Shown here piece by piece: positions 43,847-53,853 of a stretch of DNA of 64,000 nt (position 1 is the first letter of the stretch; every line of letters starts with the position of its first letter). The stretch comes from JBHJGO01 sp050331715 (lineage in GTDB: Bacteria > Cyanobacteriota > Cyanobacteriia > Cyanobacteriales > Microcoleaceae). The position numbers were made by a program, and so were the translations under genes. The stretch is taken from contig JBHJGO010000074.1 of NCBI GenBank assembly GCA_050331715.1, positions 15,060 through 79,059 of the forward strand, read 5' to 3'. A model generated the notes under the pieces. It worked only from the letters and a program-made list of their open reading frames with translations. It was not told the origin of the DNA and searched no databases.

Positions 43847-45130
43847 ATGAACGGGCAGAGACACCAATCCCTGCTACAGGATTGGAGAAGATATCATTGG
43901 CCTTTCTGGCCTGCTGTGCCGTTGTATCCCCGTGGACAGCGGCGGACACTACGTCGTGAGATTGTTCCGAATGCGGTTTGGGTGTTTGAGCAAATTCAGG
44001 GAATTTTTTATGTCGTCGTACCGATTCGGATGACAGTTGTCAAGCTAGAAAGCGGCGGGTTGCTGGTCTATGCTCCCGTTGCTCCCACTCCTGAATGCCT
44101 CGAATTGCTCAGTGAACTCATTGTCAAGCATGGAACCGTCCAGCACATTATTTTTCCAACCATTTCTGGACTAGAACACAAAGTGTTCGTTGGCCCCTTT
44201 GCGCGTCAGTTCCCCCAGGCAACCGTTTGGATTCTACCCCAGCAATGGAGCTTTCCGGTGAATTTACCCCTAAGCTGGTTGGGGTTTCCCATAGGGCGTA
44301 CCCACGTATTACCTGATGACAGTCGAGAACCCCCCTTTGCCAGTCAGTTTGACTATGCCCGCCCAGGTGTAATTGAGTTAGGGACTGGGCGATTTGAGGA
44401 GGTTACTTTTTTTGATCGGCGATCGCGTACCCTACTACTGACCGATCTGGTGATTGCGATTCCAGCAGAACCTCCAGAAATCGTGCAGTTGGATCCATTT
44501 CCGCTGTTGTTTCATGCACGGGATACGGCTCTAGATCCCCTGGTTGATACCCCAGAGAACCGTCGCAAAGGCTGGAAACGCATCTGTCTGTTTGCGACCT
44601 ATTTTCGTCCGGGAGCACTGGAACAGCAGATTCAATGGGGACAGGTTCTCCAACGGGCGTGGCAAGCGCCGGATCGGTCAGGGAAAAACTTTTTCGGGTT
44701 GTTTCCTTTTTTCTGGCGATCGGATTGGGAGGCGTCCTTTGAGCAACTGTGGGATCAGGGTCGTTTGTTCGTTGCCCCAGTTCTGCAAACTTTGATTCTC
44801 AACCGTGCACCCCAGGCCACCCTGAAATGGGCAGATAGGGTGGTAGATTGGCAATTTGAGCGAATCGTTCCCTGTCACTTTCAAGCTCCGATCCAGGCGA
44901 CAGCGGATGAATTTCGTCAGGCCTTTGCCTTCTTGAATAGCGGTGATATGGGGAGCGACGTTGTGCATGGGAACGATTTGTACGAAAATGTCCAATGCGA
45001 ACCGAATCAGAATCAAGGCGTTCGCACAAATCGGGTTAAAGCTTTGCCGGATCAAGACCTACAACTCTTGAGAGATCTAAATAAGGGGTTGCTGCGCCGA
45101 GGCTGGATTACACCAGAAGCGTTGCGTTGA
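43847..45130 (+). CDS. DUF4336 domain protein
   Basis: A 427-residue soluble protein. The DUF4336 domain (metallo-hydrolase-like, degenerate) is seen from WVFEQIQGIFYVVVPIRMTVVKLESGGLLVYAPVAPT through HIIFPTISGLEHKVFVGPFARQFPQATVW and TLLLTDLVIAIPAEPPEIV. The motif resembles a beta-lactamase fold without the full HxHxDH zinc ligands. It is widespread in cyanobacteria and plants; function unknown. It ends 11 bases before the next frame. Confidence 0.82.
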   Translation: MNGQRHQSLLQDWRRYHWPFWPAVPLYPRGQRRTLRREIVPNAVWVFEQIQGIFYVVVPIRMTVVKLESGGLLVYAPVAPTPECLELLSELIVKHGTVQHIIFPTISGLEHKVFVGPFARQFPQATVWILPQQWSFPVNLPLSWLGFPIGRTHVLPDDSREPPFASQFDYARPGVIELGTGRFEEVTFFDRRSRTLLLTDLVIAIPAEPPEIVQLDPFPLLFHARDTALDPLVDTPENRRKGWKRICLFATYFRPGALEQQIQWGQVLQRAWQAPDRSGKNFFGLFPFFWRSDWEASFEQLWDQGRLFVAPVLQTLILNRAPQATLKWADRVVDWQFERIVPCHFQAPIQATADEFRQAFAFLNSGDMGSDVVHGNDLYENVQCEPNQNQGVRTNRVKALPDQDLQLLRDLNKGLLRRGWITPEALR

Positions 45131-45141
45131 AATGAGATAAT

Positions 45142-46410
45142 TTGGCCATTTTTGGGCACTATTTGAAAAATAATCGATTTGAGTTCATGGTTAACAGGGT
45201 TCGTCAATTGACCTGGAAGGGTGTGCTGTGCCAGGTCAGAGGTCAGCGGTTCCGACAATTTTGTCGGCTGTTTTTACTATCAATTTTAATCTTTACTCTG
45301 ATTGGGGTGATACCCATGCGGGTGCAAGCCGCTCGAACTGAGATTCGGGGCGTTTGGATGACGACCAATGACAGCTTGGTATTTCGGGATCATGCTCGAT
45401 TGCACAATACAATGCGTCAACTGTCCCAGGTCAATTTCAATACCCTCTATCCGGTGGTTTGGAATGCGGGCTATGCCCTATACCCCAGCCAGGTCGTACA
45501 GCAAGCTGGGATTCAACATTTTGTCTATCGAGGATTACAGGGACAGGACGTTCTAGCAGATATTATTGCCCAGGCCCATCAACAGGGGTTACTTGCGATC
45601 CCCTGGTTTGAATTTGGGTTCATGGCCCCTCCCACTTCAGAGCTTGCCCTTCAACATCCAGAATGGCTCACCCACAAGCGAAATGGCGGCCAGACTTCCA
45701 TTAGCGCAGCGGGGGAGGTGGTTTGGCTCAATCCGTTTCATCCTCAAGTTCAGCAATTCATTACGAGCTTGGTCTTGGAAATCATGACTCGATACGATGC
45801 GGATGGAATTCAGTTCGATGACCACATGAGCCTACCCAATGCCTTTGGCTACGATAACTACACCGCTAGCCTCTATCGTCAGGAAACAGGACAGTCACCC
45901 CCCAGTGATCCAGAAGATCCAGATTGGGTGCGGTGGCGAGCCAACAAGATAACGGCTTTCATGGAGAGCCTGCACAAGGCAGTCAAGGCGAAAAAGCCCA
46001 AGACCATCTTTTCGGTTGCGCCTAATTATTATGACTTTGCCTATAAGCTGCAACTGCAAGATTGGGTTGCCTGGCTGAACAAGGGCTTGATCGATGAACT
46101 TGTGGTTCAGGTTTACCGCGATAATCTTCAGAGCTTTACCCAAAAAATTGTCCAGCAAGAGATTGAGGCCGCTCGGCAAAAAGTTCCGACCGCCGTTGGC
46201 ATTATGGCGGGTGTACGGAATAATCCAGTTCCCCTACAGCGCATTCAGTCCCAGGTTCAAGCCTCTCGCAGACAGTCCCTGGGAACGGTATTTTTCTACT
46301 ATGAAAGTCTATGGAACTATGCACCTGAATCACCACCAGAACGTCTGTCTGGCTTTCAAGCTTTATTTCCTCGCCCGGCCCAGCGTCTACGCAACAATTC
46401 TGGAGCTTAG
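45142..46410 (+). CDS. GHL10/DUF187-type exported glycosyl hydrolase-like protein
   Basis: A 422-residue protein; ATG 45187 (MVNRVRQL) is an alternative start. A signal helix (about 48-66) precedes a TIM-barrel domain starting EIRGVWMTTNDSLVF with VNFNTLYPVVWNAGYALYPS, AIPWFEFGFMAP, GIQFDDHMSLP and IFSVAPNYYDFAYK. These match the GHL10/DUF187 family, with the acidic catalytic candidates in QFDDH. It probably acts on a cell-wall or exopolysaccharide glycan in the periplasm. Confidence 0.85.
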   Translation: MAIFGHYLKNNRFEFMVNRVRQLTWKGVLCQVRGQRFRQFCRLFLLSILIFTLIGVIPMRVQAARTEIRGVWMTTNDSLVFRDHARLHNTMRQLSQVNFNTLYPVVWNAGYALYPSQVVQQAGIQHFVYRGLQGQDVLADIIAQAHQQGLLAIPWFEFGFMAPPTSELALQHPEWLTHKRNGGQTSISAAGEVVWLNPFHPQVQQFITSLVLEIMTRYDADGIQFDDHMSLPNAFGYDNYTASLYRQETGQSPPSDPEDPDWVRWRANKITAFMESLHKAVKAKKPKTIFSVAPNYYDFAYKLQLQDWVAWLNKGLIDELVVQVYRDNLQSFTQKIVQQEIEAARQKVPTAVGIMAGVRNNPVPLQRIQSQVQASRRQSLGTVFFYYESLWNYAPESPPERLSGFQALFPRPAQRLRNNSGA

Positions 46411-46433
46411 AACTTAACGCTTAGAACTTACTT

Positions 46434-46670
46434 CTAGAACTTATTCAGATCAATCCCTGCTTCCTTGGCCATTGCCTGAATTCCCTTCGTTTCCAGGGTC
46501 TTAATTGCTTTGGTGGAGAGACGCAGCCTGACCCAGCGCTTGCCCTGGGGCCACCAAACTCGCTTCCACTGGAGGTTAGGCTGTTGTAGTCGATGGGTAC
46601 GACGGTGAGAGTGGGAGATGGACATTGCATTGTTGGCCTTCTTCCCAGTGAGCTGACATCTGCGAGACAT
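46434..46670 (-). CDS. rpmB: 50S ribosomal protein L28
   Basis: A 78-residue protein from ATG 46670 (MSRRCQLTGKKANNAMSISHSHRRTHR), ending AGIDLNKF. The CQLTGKK and VRLRLSTKAIKTLE blocks are those of bacterial and plastid L28. The frame is open to 46712, but homologues start MSRRC. It lies 38 bases downstream of recQ on the same strand. Confidence 0.96.
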   Translation of the reverse strand: MSRRCQLTGKKANNAMSISHSHRRTHRLQQPNLQWKRVWWPQGKRWVRLRLSTKAIKTLETKGIQAMAKEAGIDLNKF

Positions 46671-46708
46671 AACTAAATGGACTCCGAGTTGACAATATTT
46701 TCTAGCAT

Positions 46709-48991
46709 TCAAACCCCCATTATAGTCCCTTTCGGTTGAGTTAACCCCTTGTCACCTTGTTTGAGACGTTGCCAACTAGCCCGAACTAATTTGATTTCCC
46801 CATAGCTGTATTCTTCCTGTAACTTTTCGTAGATGGGCCTGAGCGCCACATCTCCTACAGCTTCAATGGCTTGAACAATCACTTGCTGACGTTCCGGCGG
46901 AACAAGTTGATCAATCTTGACGACCTCACCGGCCTGAATTAATCGAGCCAGATGCTCACTAATCGTTGTTGACTTCAGCTCTCTTTTCTCCGCAATTTCT
47001 ACAATATTCAATCCCTGTTGATACAGTCGCAGGGTTACTAGGTGAGTATCCGCCAGTGAATCTGCCGCCCTTGATTGAACTGTTTGGGCTGTAATCTCGG
47101 AAGCATAGTCAACTGGCATTGTGAGGGTAGGCAGGTCGTGATCGAGACAATATTGCCGAATCGCTTCTAAAAACTGTTCCCCATAGCGTTCTAGTTTGTG
47201 CTGGCCCACCCCAGAAATGGAGAGGAAGTCATCAACCGTTTGCGGTCGAAGTTGAGCCATGAGTTTCAGGCTGGAATCTGGAAATACCATATAGGGTGCA
47301 ATCGACGATTCGTCGGCCACCTTTTTTCGTAATCTTCGCAGATGATCAAATAGTTGAGCGCCCACAGAGTCTAGTGCCTTTTCTTCCTGGGTTTCAGCCG
47401 GTTCAGGTTCCACCTCCGACGGATAAGCCACGGCAATCTGAACCGGACGCTGTCGCTGCATCACTTCCCAACTGTGGGCATTTAACTTCAGCACCGGATA
47501 GCCATCGGTGGTCTGTTCTAGTAATCCTTGATGAAGCAGGGATCGGCCCAGCATTCGCCATTCTTCCATCGAGCGATCTGCCCCAATCCCATAGGTTGAG
47601 AGTTTGTCATGGCCCTGTTCCAGAATCTTTTTCCGTTTGGAACCGCGCAGCACGTCAATAATATGAGTCATGCCAAACCGTTCTTTGCAGCGGGCCACAC
47701 AGGAGAGGAACTTCATGGCTTCAATTGTCCAATCTTCCAGGGGTTTCTGCTGGCGACAGTTGTCACATTGGCCGCAATTCCCCGGAAAATTTTCTCCAAA
47801 GTAGCGGAGCTGAATTTGATGACGGCATTCTGTCGATGCCGCGTAGTCAATTACCTGTCTCAACTGCTGCTGAGCAATATTTTGTTCATCGGGATTCGGT
47901 TTTTGATTAATCAAGTATTCAACTTTAGCAATGTCTTGATAGCCGAAAAAGAGAAGGCATTGTGCTGGGTTTCCATCCCGCCCAGCCCGCCCCGATTCTT
48001 GGTAATAACCTTCCAAATTTCGAGGTAGATCATAGTGAATTACAAACCGTACATCGGGTTTATTGATACCCATGCCAAAGGCAATGGTAGCTACCATGAT
48101 CCGAACATCATCTCGAATGAATCGCGTTTGATTTTCATCCCGAACTTCAGGACTCAATCTGGCATGATAGGGCAATGCTGAAATGCCATACTCTTGTAAT
48201 TCTGCAGCAATCGCTTCTGTCTGTTTTCGACTTAAACAATAAATAATCCCTGAGCCTTCTAAGTTTTGGATGCGGGTGAGTAATTTCTGAAAACTCCGCT
48301 TTTGTTTTGGAATCACCTCATAGTAAAGATTACTACGGTAGAAGCTGGATAGATGAATATGGGGATGATTTAAGTTGAGTTGCTGAACAATATCTCGTCT
48401 GACTCGGTTAGTGGCTGTTGCAGTCAAAGCCATTACCGGAATCTGGGGATATCTCTGTTTCAACATACTCAATTGCCGATATTCTGGCCGAAAGTCATGG
48501 CCCCATTCTGAAACGCAGTGGGCTTCATCAATGGCAAAACCAGCAATTCCGACTTGCTCTTTAACTCGATCCAGGAATGGCAGAAATTGTCCAGATAATA
48601 GCCGTTCTGGGGCAACGTAGAGTAGCTTGATCTGACCTGCTAAAATTGCTGCTTCCCGTGAGAGCTGCTCTGCCATCGACAAAGAGCTATTGATGAAAGT
48701 TGCACTAATGCCACTGTCTTGCAAGGCATCAACCTGATCCTTCATCAGAGCAATCAGGGGAGAAACAACAATAGTTAATCCGGGCTGAATTAAAGCTGGA
48801 AGTTGAAAGCAAAGAGACTTGCCACCCCCCGTCGGCATGATGACTAAAACGTCCTTTTGCTGTAATACCTGTTCAATAATTTGTTGTTGACCCGCACGAA
48901 AACTATCGTAACCAAAAAACTGTTTTAACTGTTGTTTCAGAGAGTGTTCTAGAGAAGTCAAGGGGATTGAAGATGCTAGGATGGCATTCAC
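46709..48991 (-). CDS. recQ: ATP-dependent DNA helicase RecQ
   Basis: A 760-residue helicase with Walker A MPTGGGKSLCFQLP, DEAH box IDEAHCVSEWGHDFRPEYR, motif VI QESGRAGRDG, zinc Cys cluster GNCGQCDNC, the RQC winged helix and an HRDC domain (SLKLMAQLRPQTVDDFLSI). An extra C-terminal region contains a second helix-turn-helix (NIVEIAEKRELKSTTISEHLARLIQAG) and is a known extension in some bacterial RecQs. It unwinds DNA in recombination and repair. Confidence 0.96.
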   Translation of the reverse strand: MNAILASSIPLTSLEHSLKQQLKQFFGYDSFRAGQQQIIEQVLQQKDVLVIMPTGGGKSLCFQLPALIQPGLTIVVSPLIALMKDQVDALQDSGISATFINSSLSMAEQLSREAAILAGQIKLLYVAPERLLSGQFLPFLDRVKEQVGIAGFAIDEAHCVSEWGHDFRPEYRQLSMLKQRYPQIPVMALTATATNRVRRDIVQQLNLNHPHIHLSSFYRSNLYYEVIPKQKRSFQKLLTRIQNLEGSGIIYCLSRKQTEAIAAELQEYGISALPYHARLSPEVRDENQTRFIRDDVRIMVATIAFGMGINKPDVRFVIHYDLPRNLEGYYQESGRAGRDGNPAQCLLFFGYQDIAKVEYLINQKPNPDEQNIAQQQLRQVIDYAASTECRHQIQLRYFGENFPGNCGQCDNCRQQKPLEDWTIEAMKFLSCVARCKERFGMTHIIDVLRGSKRKKILEQGHDKLSTYGIGADRSMEEWRMLGRSLLHQGLLEQTTDGYPVLKLNAHSWEVMQRQRPVQIAVAYPSEVEPEPAETQEEKALDSVGAQLFDHLRRLRKKVADESSIAPYMVFPDSSLKLMAQLRPQTVDDFLSISGVGQHKLERYGEQFLEAIRQYCLDHDLPTLTMPVDYASEITAQTVQSRAADSLADTHLVTLRLYQQGLNIVEIAEKRELKSTTISEHLARLIQAGEVVKIDQLVPPERQQVIVQAIEAVGDVALRPIYEKLQEEYSYGEIKLVRASWQRLKQGDKGLTQPKGTIMGV

Positions 48992-49015
48992 TATTATAGG
49001 CGCTGGAATCTCACC

Positions 49016-50122
49016 TTAAATTACAGCACCCGTTTGAGGATCAAAGGTGTGGAGATGAGCCAGATTCAACCGTACCTCAATCGTTTCACCCGAACGTATC
49101 TGAACACCAGGTGGAGTCAGGAATTGTAGTAAGCTATGGTTCTCTAAATCTGGCAAACAGGTGCGAACCAGGGTTTCTCGCCCTAGGGGTTCTACCACAT
49201 TGACCTGTACTCTCAGGCAATCTTCAGCAGTGATTTCAGCCGTTCCAGATGAAGCAGTCTGTAAAGTCATGTGTTCCGGGCGAATCCCCAGATTAATCGG
49301 TTGCCCTTCATAGGAACTTAGTTGCTTCTGTAGTTGTGGTGGGCAACTCAGAAATTGATGACCGATTTGAAACTGTTGCTGGCGATAAATGGCTTGCAGG
49401 AGATTCATCGTCGGATTTCCCAAAAAAGTTGCCACCATTTGATTCGCAGGTTGTGTATAAATAGTTTGGGGATCTGCAATCTGCTGCACTCGACCCTGAT
49501 GCAAAACCACAATTTGATCGGCAAGGGTCATGGCTTCCAATTGATCGTGGGTGACATAAACCATCGTGATCCCCAACCGTTGGTGAAGTTGCTTCAGTTC
49601 CGCCCGTGTATCATCCCGCAGTTGGGCATCTAAATTTGACAGGGGTTCATCCAATAGAAAGACCGCTGGCTCCCGAACAATAGCCCGTCCCAGGGCCACC
49701 CGCTGCTGTTGTCCCCCAGATAATTGCTTGGGCTTGCGGTTCAGGAGATGATCAATCGCCAGCGACCGAGCCACCTGGTGAATTCGTTCTTGAATTTTTG
49801 CCGCAGGAGCCTGCCGCATTCGTAGACCAAAGGCCAAATTCTCAGCCACGGTCATGTGAGGGTAAAGGGCATAGTTCTGAAATACCATGGCCACATCCCG
49901 CTGACGGGCAGGAACAGAGTTGACCAGGCGATCGCCAATGTAAATGTCGCCGCTAGTGACGGTTTCTAGCCCGGCAATAGTTCTCAAAATCGTTGATTTG
50001 CCACATCCAGATGGCCCTACTAAAATCCAAAACTGACCGTCTGGAATAGTTAATGTGACGGCTTCAACGGCAGTCACGTTCTGGTATCTGCGAGTGACGT
50101 TTTCCAAGCGAACTGTGGCCAT
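49016..50122 (-). CDS. MalK/UgpC-type sugar ABC transporter ATPase
   Basis: A 368-residue ATPase with Walker A GPSGCGKST, signature LSGGQQQRVALGRA, Walker B FLLDEPLSNLDA and a C-terminal OB/TOBE domain (NLGIRPEHMTLQ, VNVVEPLGRETLV). This layout is the multi-sugar or glycerol-phosphate importer ATPase (CUT1). Its permeases and binding protein are not adjacent, as often with a shared ATPase. It is 24 bases downstream of nothing on the same strand; recQ follows it by 24 bases, so they may share a transcript. Confidence 0.9.
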   Translation of the reverse strand: MATVRLENVTRRYQNVTAVEAVTLTIPDGQFWILVGPSGCGKSTILRTIAGLETVTSGDIYIGDRLVNSVPARQRDVAMVFQNYALYPHMTVAENLAFGLRMRQAPAAKIQERIHQVARSLAIDHLLNRKPKQLSGGQQQRVALGRAIVREPAVFLLDEPLSNLDAQLRDDTRAELKQLHQRLGITMVYVTHDQLEAMTLADQIVVLHQGRVQQIADPQTIYTQPANQMVATFLGNPTMNLLQAIYRQQQFQIGHQFLSCPPQLQKQLSSYEGQPINLGIRPEHMTLQTASSGTAEITAEDCLRVQVNVVEPLGRETLVRTCLPDLENHSLLQFLTPPGVQIRSGETIEVRLNLAHLHTFDPQTGAVI

Positions 50123-50188
50123 AGAATTCTGCTCTTTTGTTGATCAGTTGCTGATATTTTAATTTCGAGAAATTGCCTGGGTTACGTT

Positions 50189-51592
50189 TTACTCATGTCC
50201 CAAGGTTGTTCGTAGGTCATCAACTACTCGGTTCAATTCCACAGAGTGGGATGCTTTAAACAAGAAGCAGTCACCTGGCTGTGCAAAGGCTGTTAACATC
50301 CGGGCCAATTTTTGATGGGCCATTTCTGAATTCACATCAATAGTTTCAATTTGAGATAATCCAACGGCACCTTCAGCCATGGCTTTTGCCTCTAAAGGCT
50401 CTGCGAGAATAAACAGTGCATCTAGATCCAGTTCATGGGCCATTTGTCCCACCTGGTGATGAAATTCTGGAGAGCGTTCTCCCAATTCCTTCATGGTTCC
50501 CAGCACGGCAATGAATCGTTGAGCAGAGGTTTGTTTCAATAGTTTCAGAGCTGCAATCATAGATTCCAACCCTGCATTGTAGGTTTCGTCCAGGATGAGA
50601 ATATCGCCTGGAAGCTGATATTTTTTGGCTCGGCCTGCGGGCAATTCGACAGTAACCCCCGATATCAGAGGAGCGTAGCGTTCTTGCGGTGAAAGATCGG
50701 GAGAACTCAGCACCTTGAGAACCGCCAGAGCAGCCAGAAAATTGGAGGCATTGTGGGCACCGGGTAAGGGTAAGGGAAGATCAACCCCTTCGACTCGCAG
50801 GGTTTCGGCATCAATCAGCTCTCCTCTCAAATCCCCCTGTTCCAGGCCGTAGGTCAGGGTTTGCCCTGACCAAACTTTAGCCGCAGTCTTGATCAGGCGT
50901 TGGTTATCTGCATTGAGGATCGCAGTACTCTCGGAAGACATTTCCGCTAGAAGTTCACACTTGGCCCGTGCAATGGCGTCCTCTGAACCCAGGCGTCCGA
51001 TGTGGGCTGTCCCGACATTCGTAATCAGTCCAATTGTTGGGTCGGTGATCCGGGTCAGTTCAGCAATTTCCCCCGGCCCCCGCATGGCCATTTCAACGAC
51101 AGCATAATCGTGATTCTCTGTCAGTTGTAACAATGTTTTAGGAACACCGATTTCGTTATTGTAATTGGCCTGGGTTTTATGGACTTGTCCCTGGGTCGAA
51201 AGAACGGTAGCGATTAATTCCTTCGTGGTGGTTTTACCCACGGAACCCGTTACCCCTATGATCGGAATCGAAAACTGGTGTCGCCACATTGAGGCAATTT
51301 TCTGATAGGCCATGAGCGGATCATCAACCGCTAAAAGTGGCCATTCTCGGTAGGCTCTGGCAAATTCGGTCTCAACAACGGCACAGCTTGCCCCATTCGA
51401 CAGTGCCGCTTCCACAAACTGATGGCCATCAAATCGTTCTCCCTTCAAAGCAACAAAAACTTCTCCAGATTTTAAAGTCCGAGTATCCGTTGTAACGCCG
51501 ACAATTTGAGTATCTAAAAATGGCTTTTGTAGTGAAAAAGTTGTAGCGGATAAGCAGTTGGAAACCTGGAGAAGTGTGATAGGATGATGCAT
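50189..51592 (-). CDS. murF: UDP-N-acetylmuramoyl-tripeptide-D-alanyl-D-alanine ligase
   Basis: A 467-residue Mur ligase. N-terminal domain with TDTRTLKSGEVFVALKGERFDGHQF, central ATP-binding GVTGSVGKTTTKELI, and YNNEIGVPKTLL and GAHNASNFLAALAV motifs, then the C-terminal domain with LDETYNAGLESMIAAL. It adds D-Ala-D-Ala to the peptidoglycan precursor in the cytosol. Confidence 0.96.
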   Translation of the reverse strand: MHHPITLLQVSNCLSATTFSLQKPFLDTQIVGVTTDTRTLKSGEVFVALKGERFDGHQFVEAALSNGASCAVVETEFARAYREWPLLAVDDPLMAYQKIASMWRHQFSIPIIGVTGSVGKTTTKELIATVLSTQGQVHKTQANYNNEIGVPKTLLQLTENHDYAVVEMAMRGPGEIAELTRITDPTIGLITNVGTAHIGRLGSEDAIARAKCELLAEMSSESTAILNADNQRLIKTAAKVWSGQTLTYGLEQGDLRGELIDAETLRVEGVDLPLPLPGAHNASNFLAALAVLKVLSSPDLSPQERYAPLISGVTVELPAGRAKKYQLPGDILILDETYNAGLESMIAALKLLKQTSAQRFIAVLGTMKELGERSPEFHHQVGQMAHELDLDALFILAEPLEAKAMAEGAVGLSQIETIDVNSEMAHQKLARMLTAFAQPGDCFLFKASHSVELNRVVDDLRTTLGHE

Positions 51593-51938
51593 GTTATGGG
51601 TGGATGTTGAGCTAACTCTTTGCTTTTGATATACATTAGGGTTAGCAAGGTTCGGATATACAGCAATATTATTCCATACTTTCCTGTGGTCAGCTCAAGG
51701 GGGGAGTAATTATAATTGGTGGGTAAGTTCCTGTTCTGCTGCATACAGCGTTGGTTTTGTCCGCGCGATGCAGTCAGTATTATGCTGAGATACGGTTTGT
51801 GAGGATAGCGTTCTACAATACTTGGCCTCAACGCGTGCTTAACATTTTTGGAGTCAGCTTTGGGCTCACTCAGTTATTGCAGCCTAGTTTCAGGACTCCC
51901 CCTTGTTAAAAACCATACGTTTAAGTACAGGGAAATCT
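51593..51938. other. Gene-free stretch between murF and the interrupted gene
   Basis: About 345 bases. No supported gene or strong hairpin was seen. It separates divergent transcripts and probably contains both promoters. Confidence 0.45.
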
Positions 51939-53225
51939 ATGAAGAAACCCTTAGCCAATAGCTATAATCGACTGATTACCCCTGAAGAGCAGCGCCTCTA
52001 TCAACATTGGACTGAACAGGTCAGTTTAAGGGAGCCGATTGAGTTAATTGAGCAATTTCGCCTATTGTTCATTGTCGGTTCTGGTTATCCTGATCGTCAG
52101 GCGACTCAGATCTTGGAGCGCATATTAGCCTCCAAGCTGGTGCAGGAAGATTTTATATTTATCCTAAATCGTTGTTGCTATATTGTGCTAAACAGTTGGG
52201 GAACTTTGCCCAACCGCAGAAATCTGGTCGACCAATTTATTCAGTTGTTCGAAGGAATTGATACAGCGAGGTACACATCCCATTATCCAACTCGTCGTCA
52301 GAAGAAATTGTTTGAATAGGTTCAGAAGTTTGTCCGGAGTGACCAGTACATAGCCCTGCGGCGATTTGCCGAGGTTCTGTGCCAGAATTCTCTAGGGACA
52401 AACACCTCCAAGTCACACCCCTTGGGGAAGCTAATCGCCCGCTATCCCTATCTCTATCGCCACTGCCTGGTCAGCCCTGACAGTTCCTATGACCACCGGC
52501 AAATGATTTATCAAATTCAGGTTCAGAAGCAACGGAAGTTTGAGCTAGATCTGTCTCAATATGCAGCTCACCAGTGGCGACGAGCTGAGGTTGCCAAAGT
52601 TTCTCTAGAAGCGGCCAAGCAGATCAAGTCCCCCGTGACGAATCCAACATTACTGTCGAATCGTGAATTGATTTTTGCTCTGCGACAGTTTGCGGGAAAG
52701 GTAGAGGGGTCATATACCTATCAGGACATGGCAAAAAGATTTGTCAAACAGACAAGTTTTGACCAAACTTTCCGCAGCTTTAAGAACGAGCTGTATGAAT
52801 ACTTAGTTCCTGACACCTTTAGCTCTAGTTATGCTCAGCATCAGTTTGGTAATAAGTTTTACCGACAACTTCAGGGTATAGTTCCGCACAATAATGATGA
52901 AAGCGTGAGTGAGTCTCTGATTTTGAGAACCTGTGGCCAGGTGTTGAGTTTTCTGGTGATTGAAAGTCCACAAAAACCCAATCATTTCATCTTTGTTGAT
53001 TTGATTGCCAATATTGGCCCAACCCTCACGGTCGGGTTACTTCTGAAGGTCGTTTTGATCTGTCGCAAAGCCAGACCTTATCTGGAAAAACGATTCTCGA
53101 TTTTGTTTGATCATTACGAAACTTCTTCTCAAGATCGAGTTCATTGGTTAGTTCGGGTGTTAGAGAACTTGAATGTTGCTTTGACTGCAAACTTTGGTAA
53201 AGTCGATCTCTCATTTATTAGTTAG
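51939..53225 (+). pseudogene. Unknown protein, reading frame interrupted by TAG at 52317-52319
   Basis: From ATG 51939 (MKKPLANSYNRLITPEEQRL, AGGGAAA upstream) the frame is open to TAG 52317, then stays open in the same phase to 53225. The sense reading across the stop is KKLFE-stop-VQKFVRSDQYIALRRF, and both sides have the same charged, Tyr/Arg-rich helical composition. The sum is about 428 residues. I do not recognise the family; no domain, signal or membrane helix is clear except a weak hydrophobic patch (ANIGPTLTVGLLLKVVLI). Two separate frames or one broken gene are the options; I favour one gene. Confidence 0.6.
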
Positions 53226-53437
53226 TGAATGATAATTTAAACTAATCGAAATTCCATGAGGTGGATGATGGGTTTCATGTTATGATCTATGTCGTGATCC
53301 AGATTCGGTCGTGCATTTTGTTTTGGCTACAGTTTGTTTCAGCTACAGAGTTTTCAAGGTAGGCGATTAACTTCTGTGCTAGCAAGCAGTTCCGAAGCTG
53401 TTTCTCAAAGATTCGAGTATGAGGTTGAAGTCGTTCC

Positions 53438-53728
53438 ATGTCGATTTATGTGGGTAACTTGCCCTACAGCGTTACTACCCAAGAGTTACAAGAAGTTTTT
53501 GAGGAGTATGGAGAGGTGAAGCGGGCATCGATCCCAACAGATCGTGAGACGGGTCGCTCTCGAGGCTTTGGATTCGTTGAAATGGTATCTGATGATGATG
53601 AGGACAAGGCGATAGAAGCCCTCAATGAGGCGGAATGGATGGGTCGCAACCTGAGAGTGAATAAAGCAAAGCCCCGTGAAGGTGGCGGTGGCGGTCGCGG
53701 TGGTGGACAGCGGCGAGATTCCTATTAA
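53438..53728 (+). CDS. rbp: RNA-binding protein, single RRM (cyanobacterial Rbp type)
   Basis: A 96-residue protein with RNP2 IYVGNL, RNP1 RGFGFVEM, and a short Gly/Arg-rich tail (GGGGGRGGGQRRDSY). These small RRM proteins are typical of cyanobacteria and several are cold-induced. A leader of up to about 210 bases precedes the ATG and may carry cold control, which is inference. Confidence 0.93.
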   Translation: MSIYVGNLPYSVTTQELQEVFEEYGEVKRASIPTDRETGRSRGFGFVEMVSDDDEDKAIEALNEAEWMGRNLRVNKAKPREGGGGGRGGGQRRDSY

Positions 53729-53799
53729 GTAGCATAGGTAGCAATCTTATTGCCTGATTGGTTGCTTAGTAGGGCTTGAACCGGGAAGTAGGTTCTCTA

Positions 53800-53840
53800 G
53801 GTCACTGGCGTCCGGTATCTGTTTCACGCGCTCAGTGACC
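53800..53840. terminator. Hairpin between rbp and yajQ
   Basis: GGTCACTG (53800-53807) pairs with CAGTGACC (53833-53840), with a small GCG/CGC inner pair. It lies between convergent genes and could act for both strands; there is no T run. Confidence 0.4.
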
Positions 53841-53853
53841 GAGTTCTAACGCC

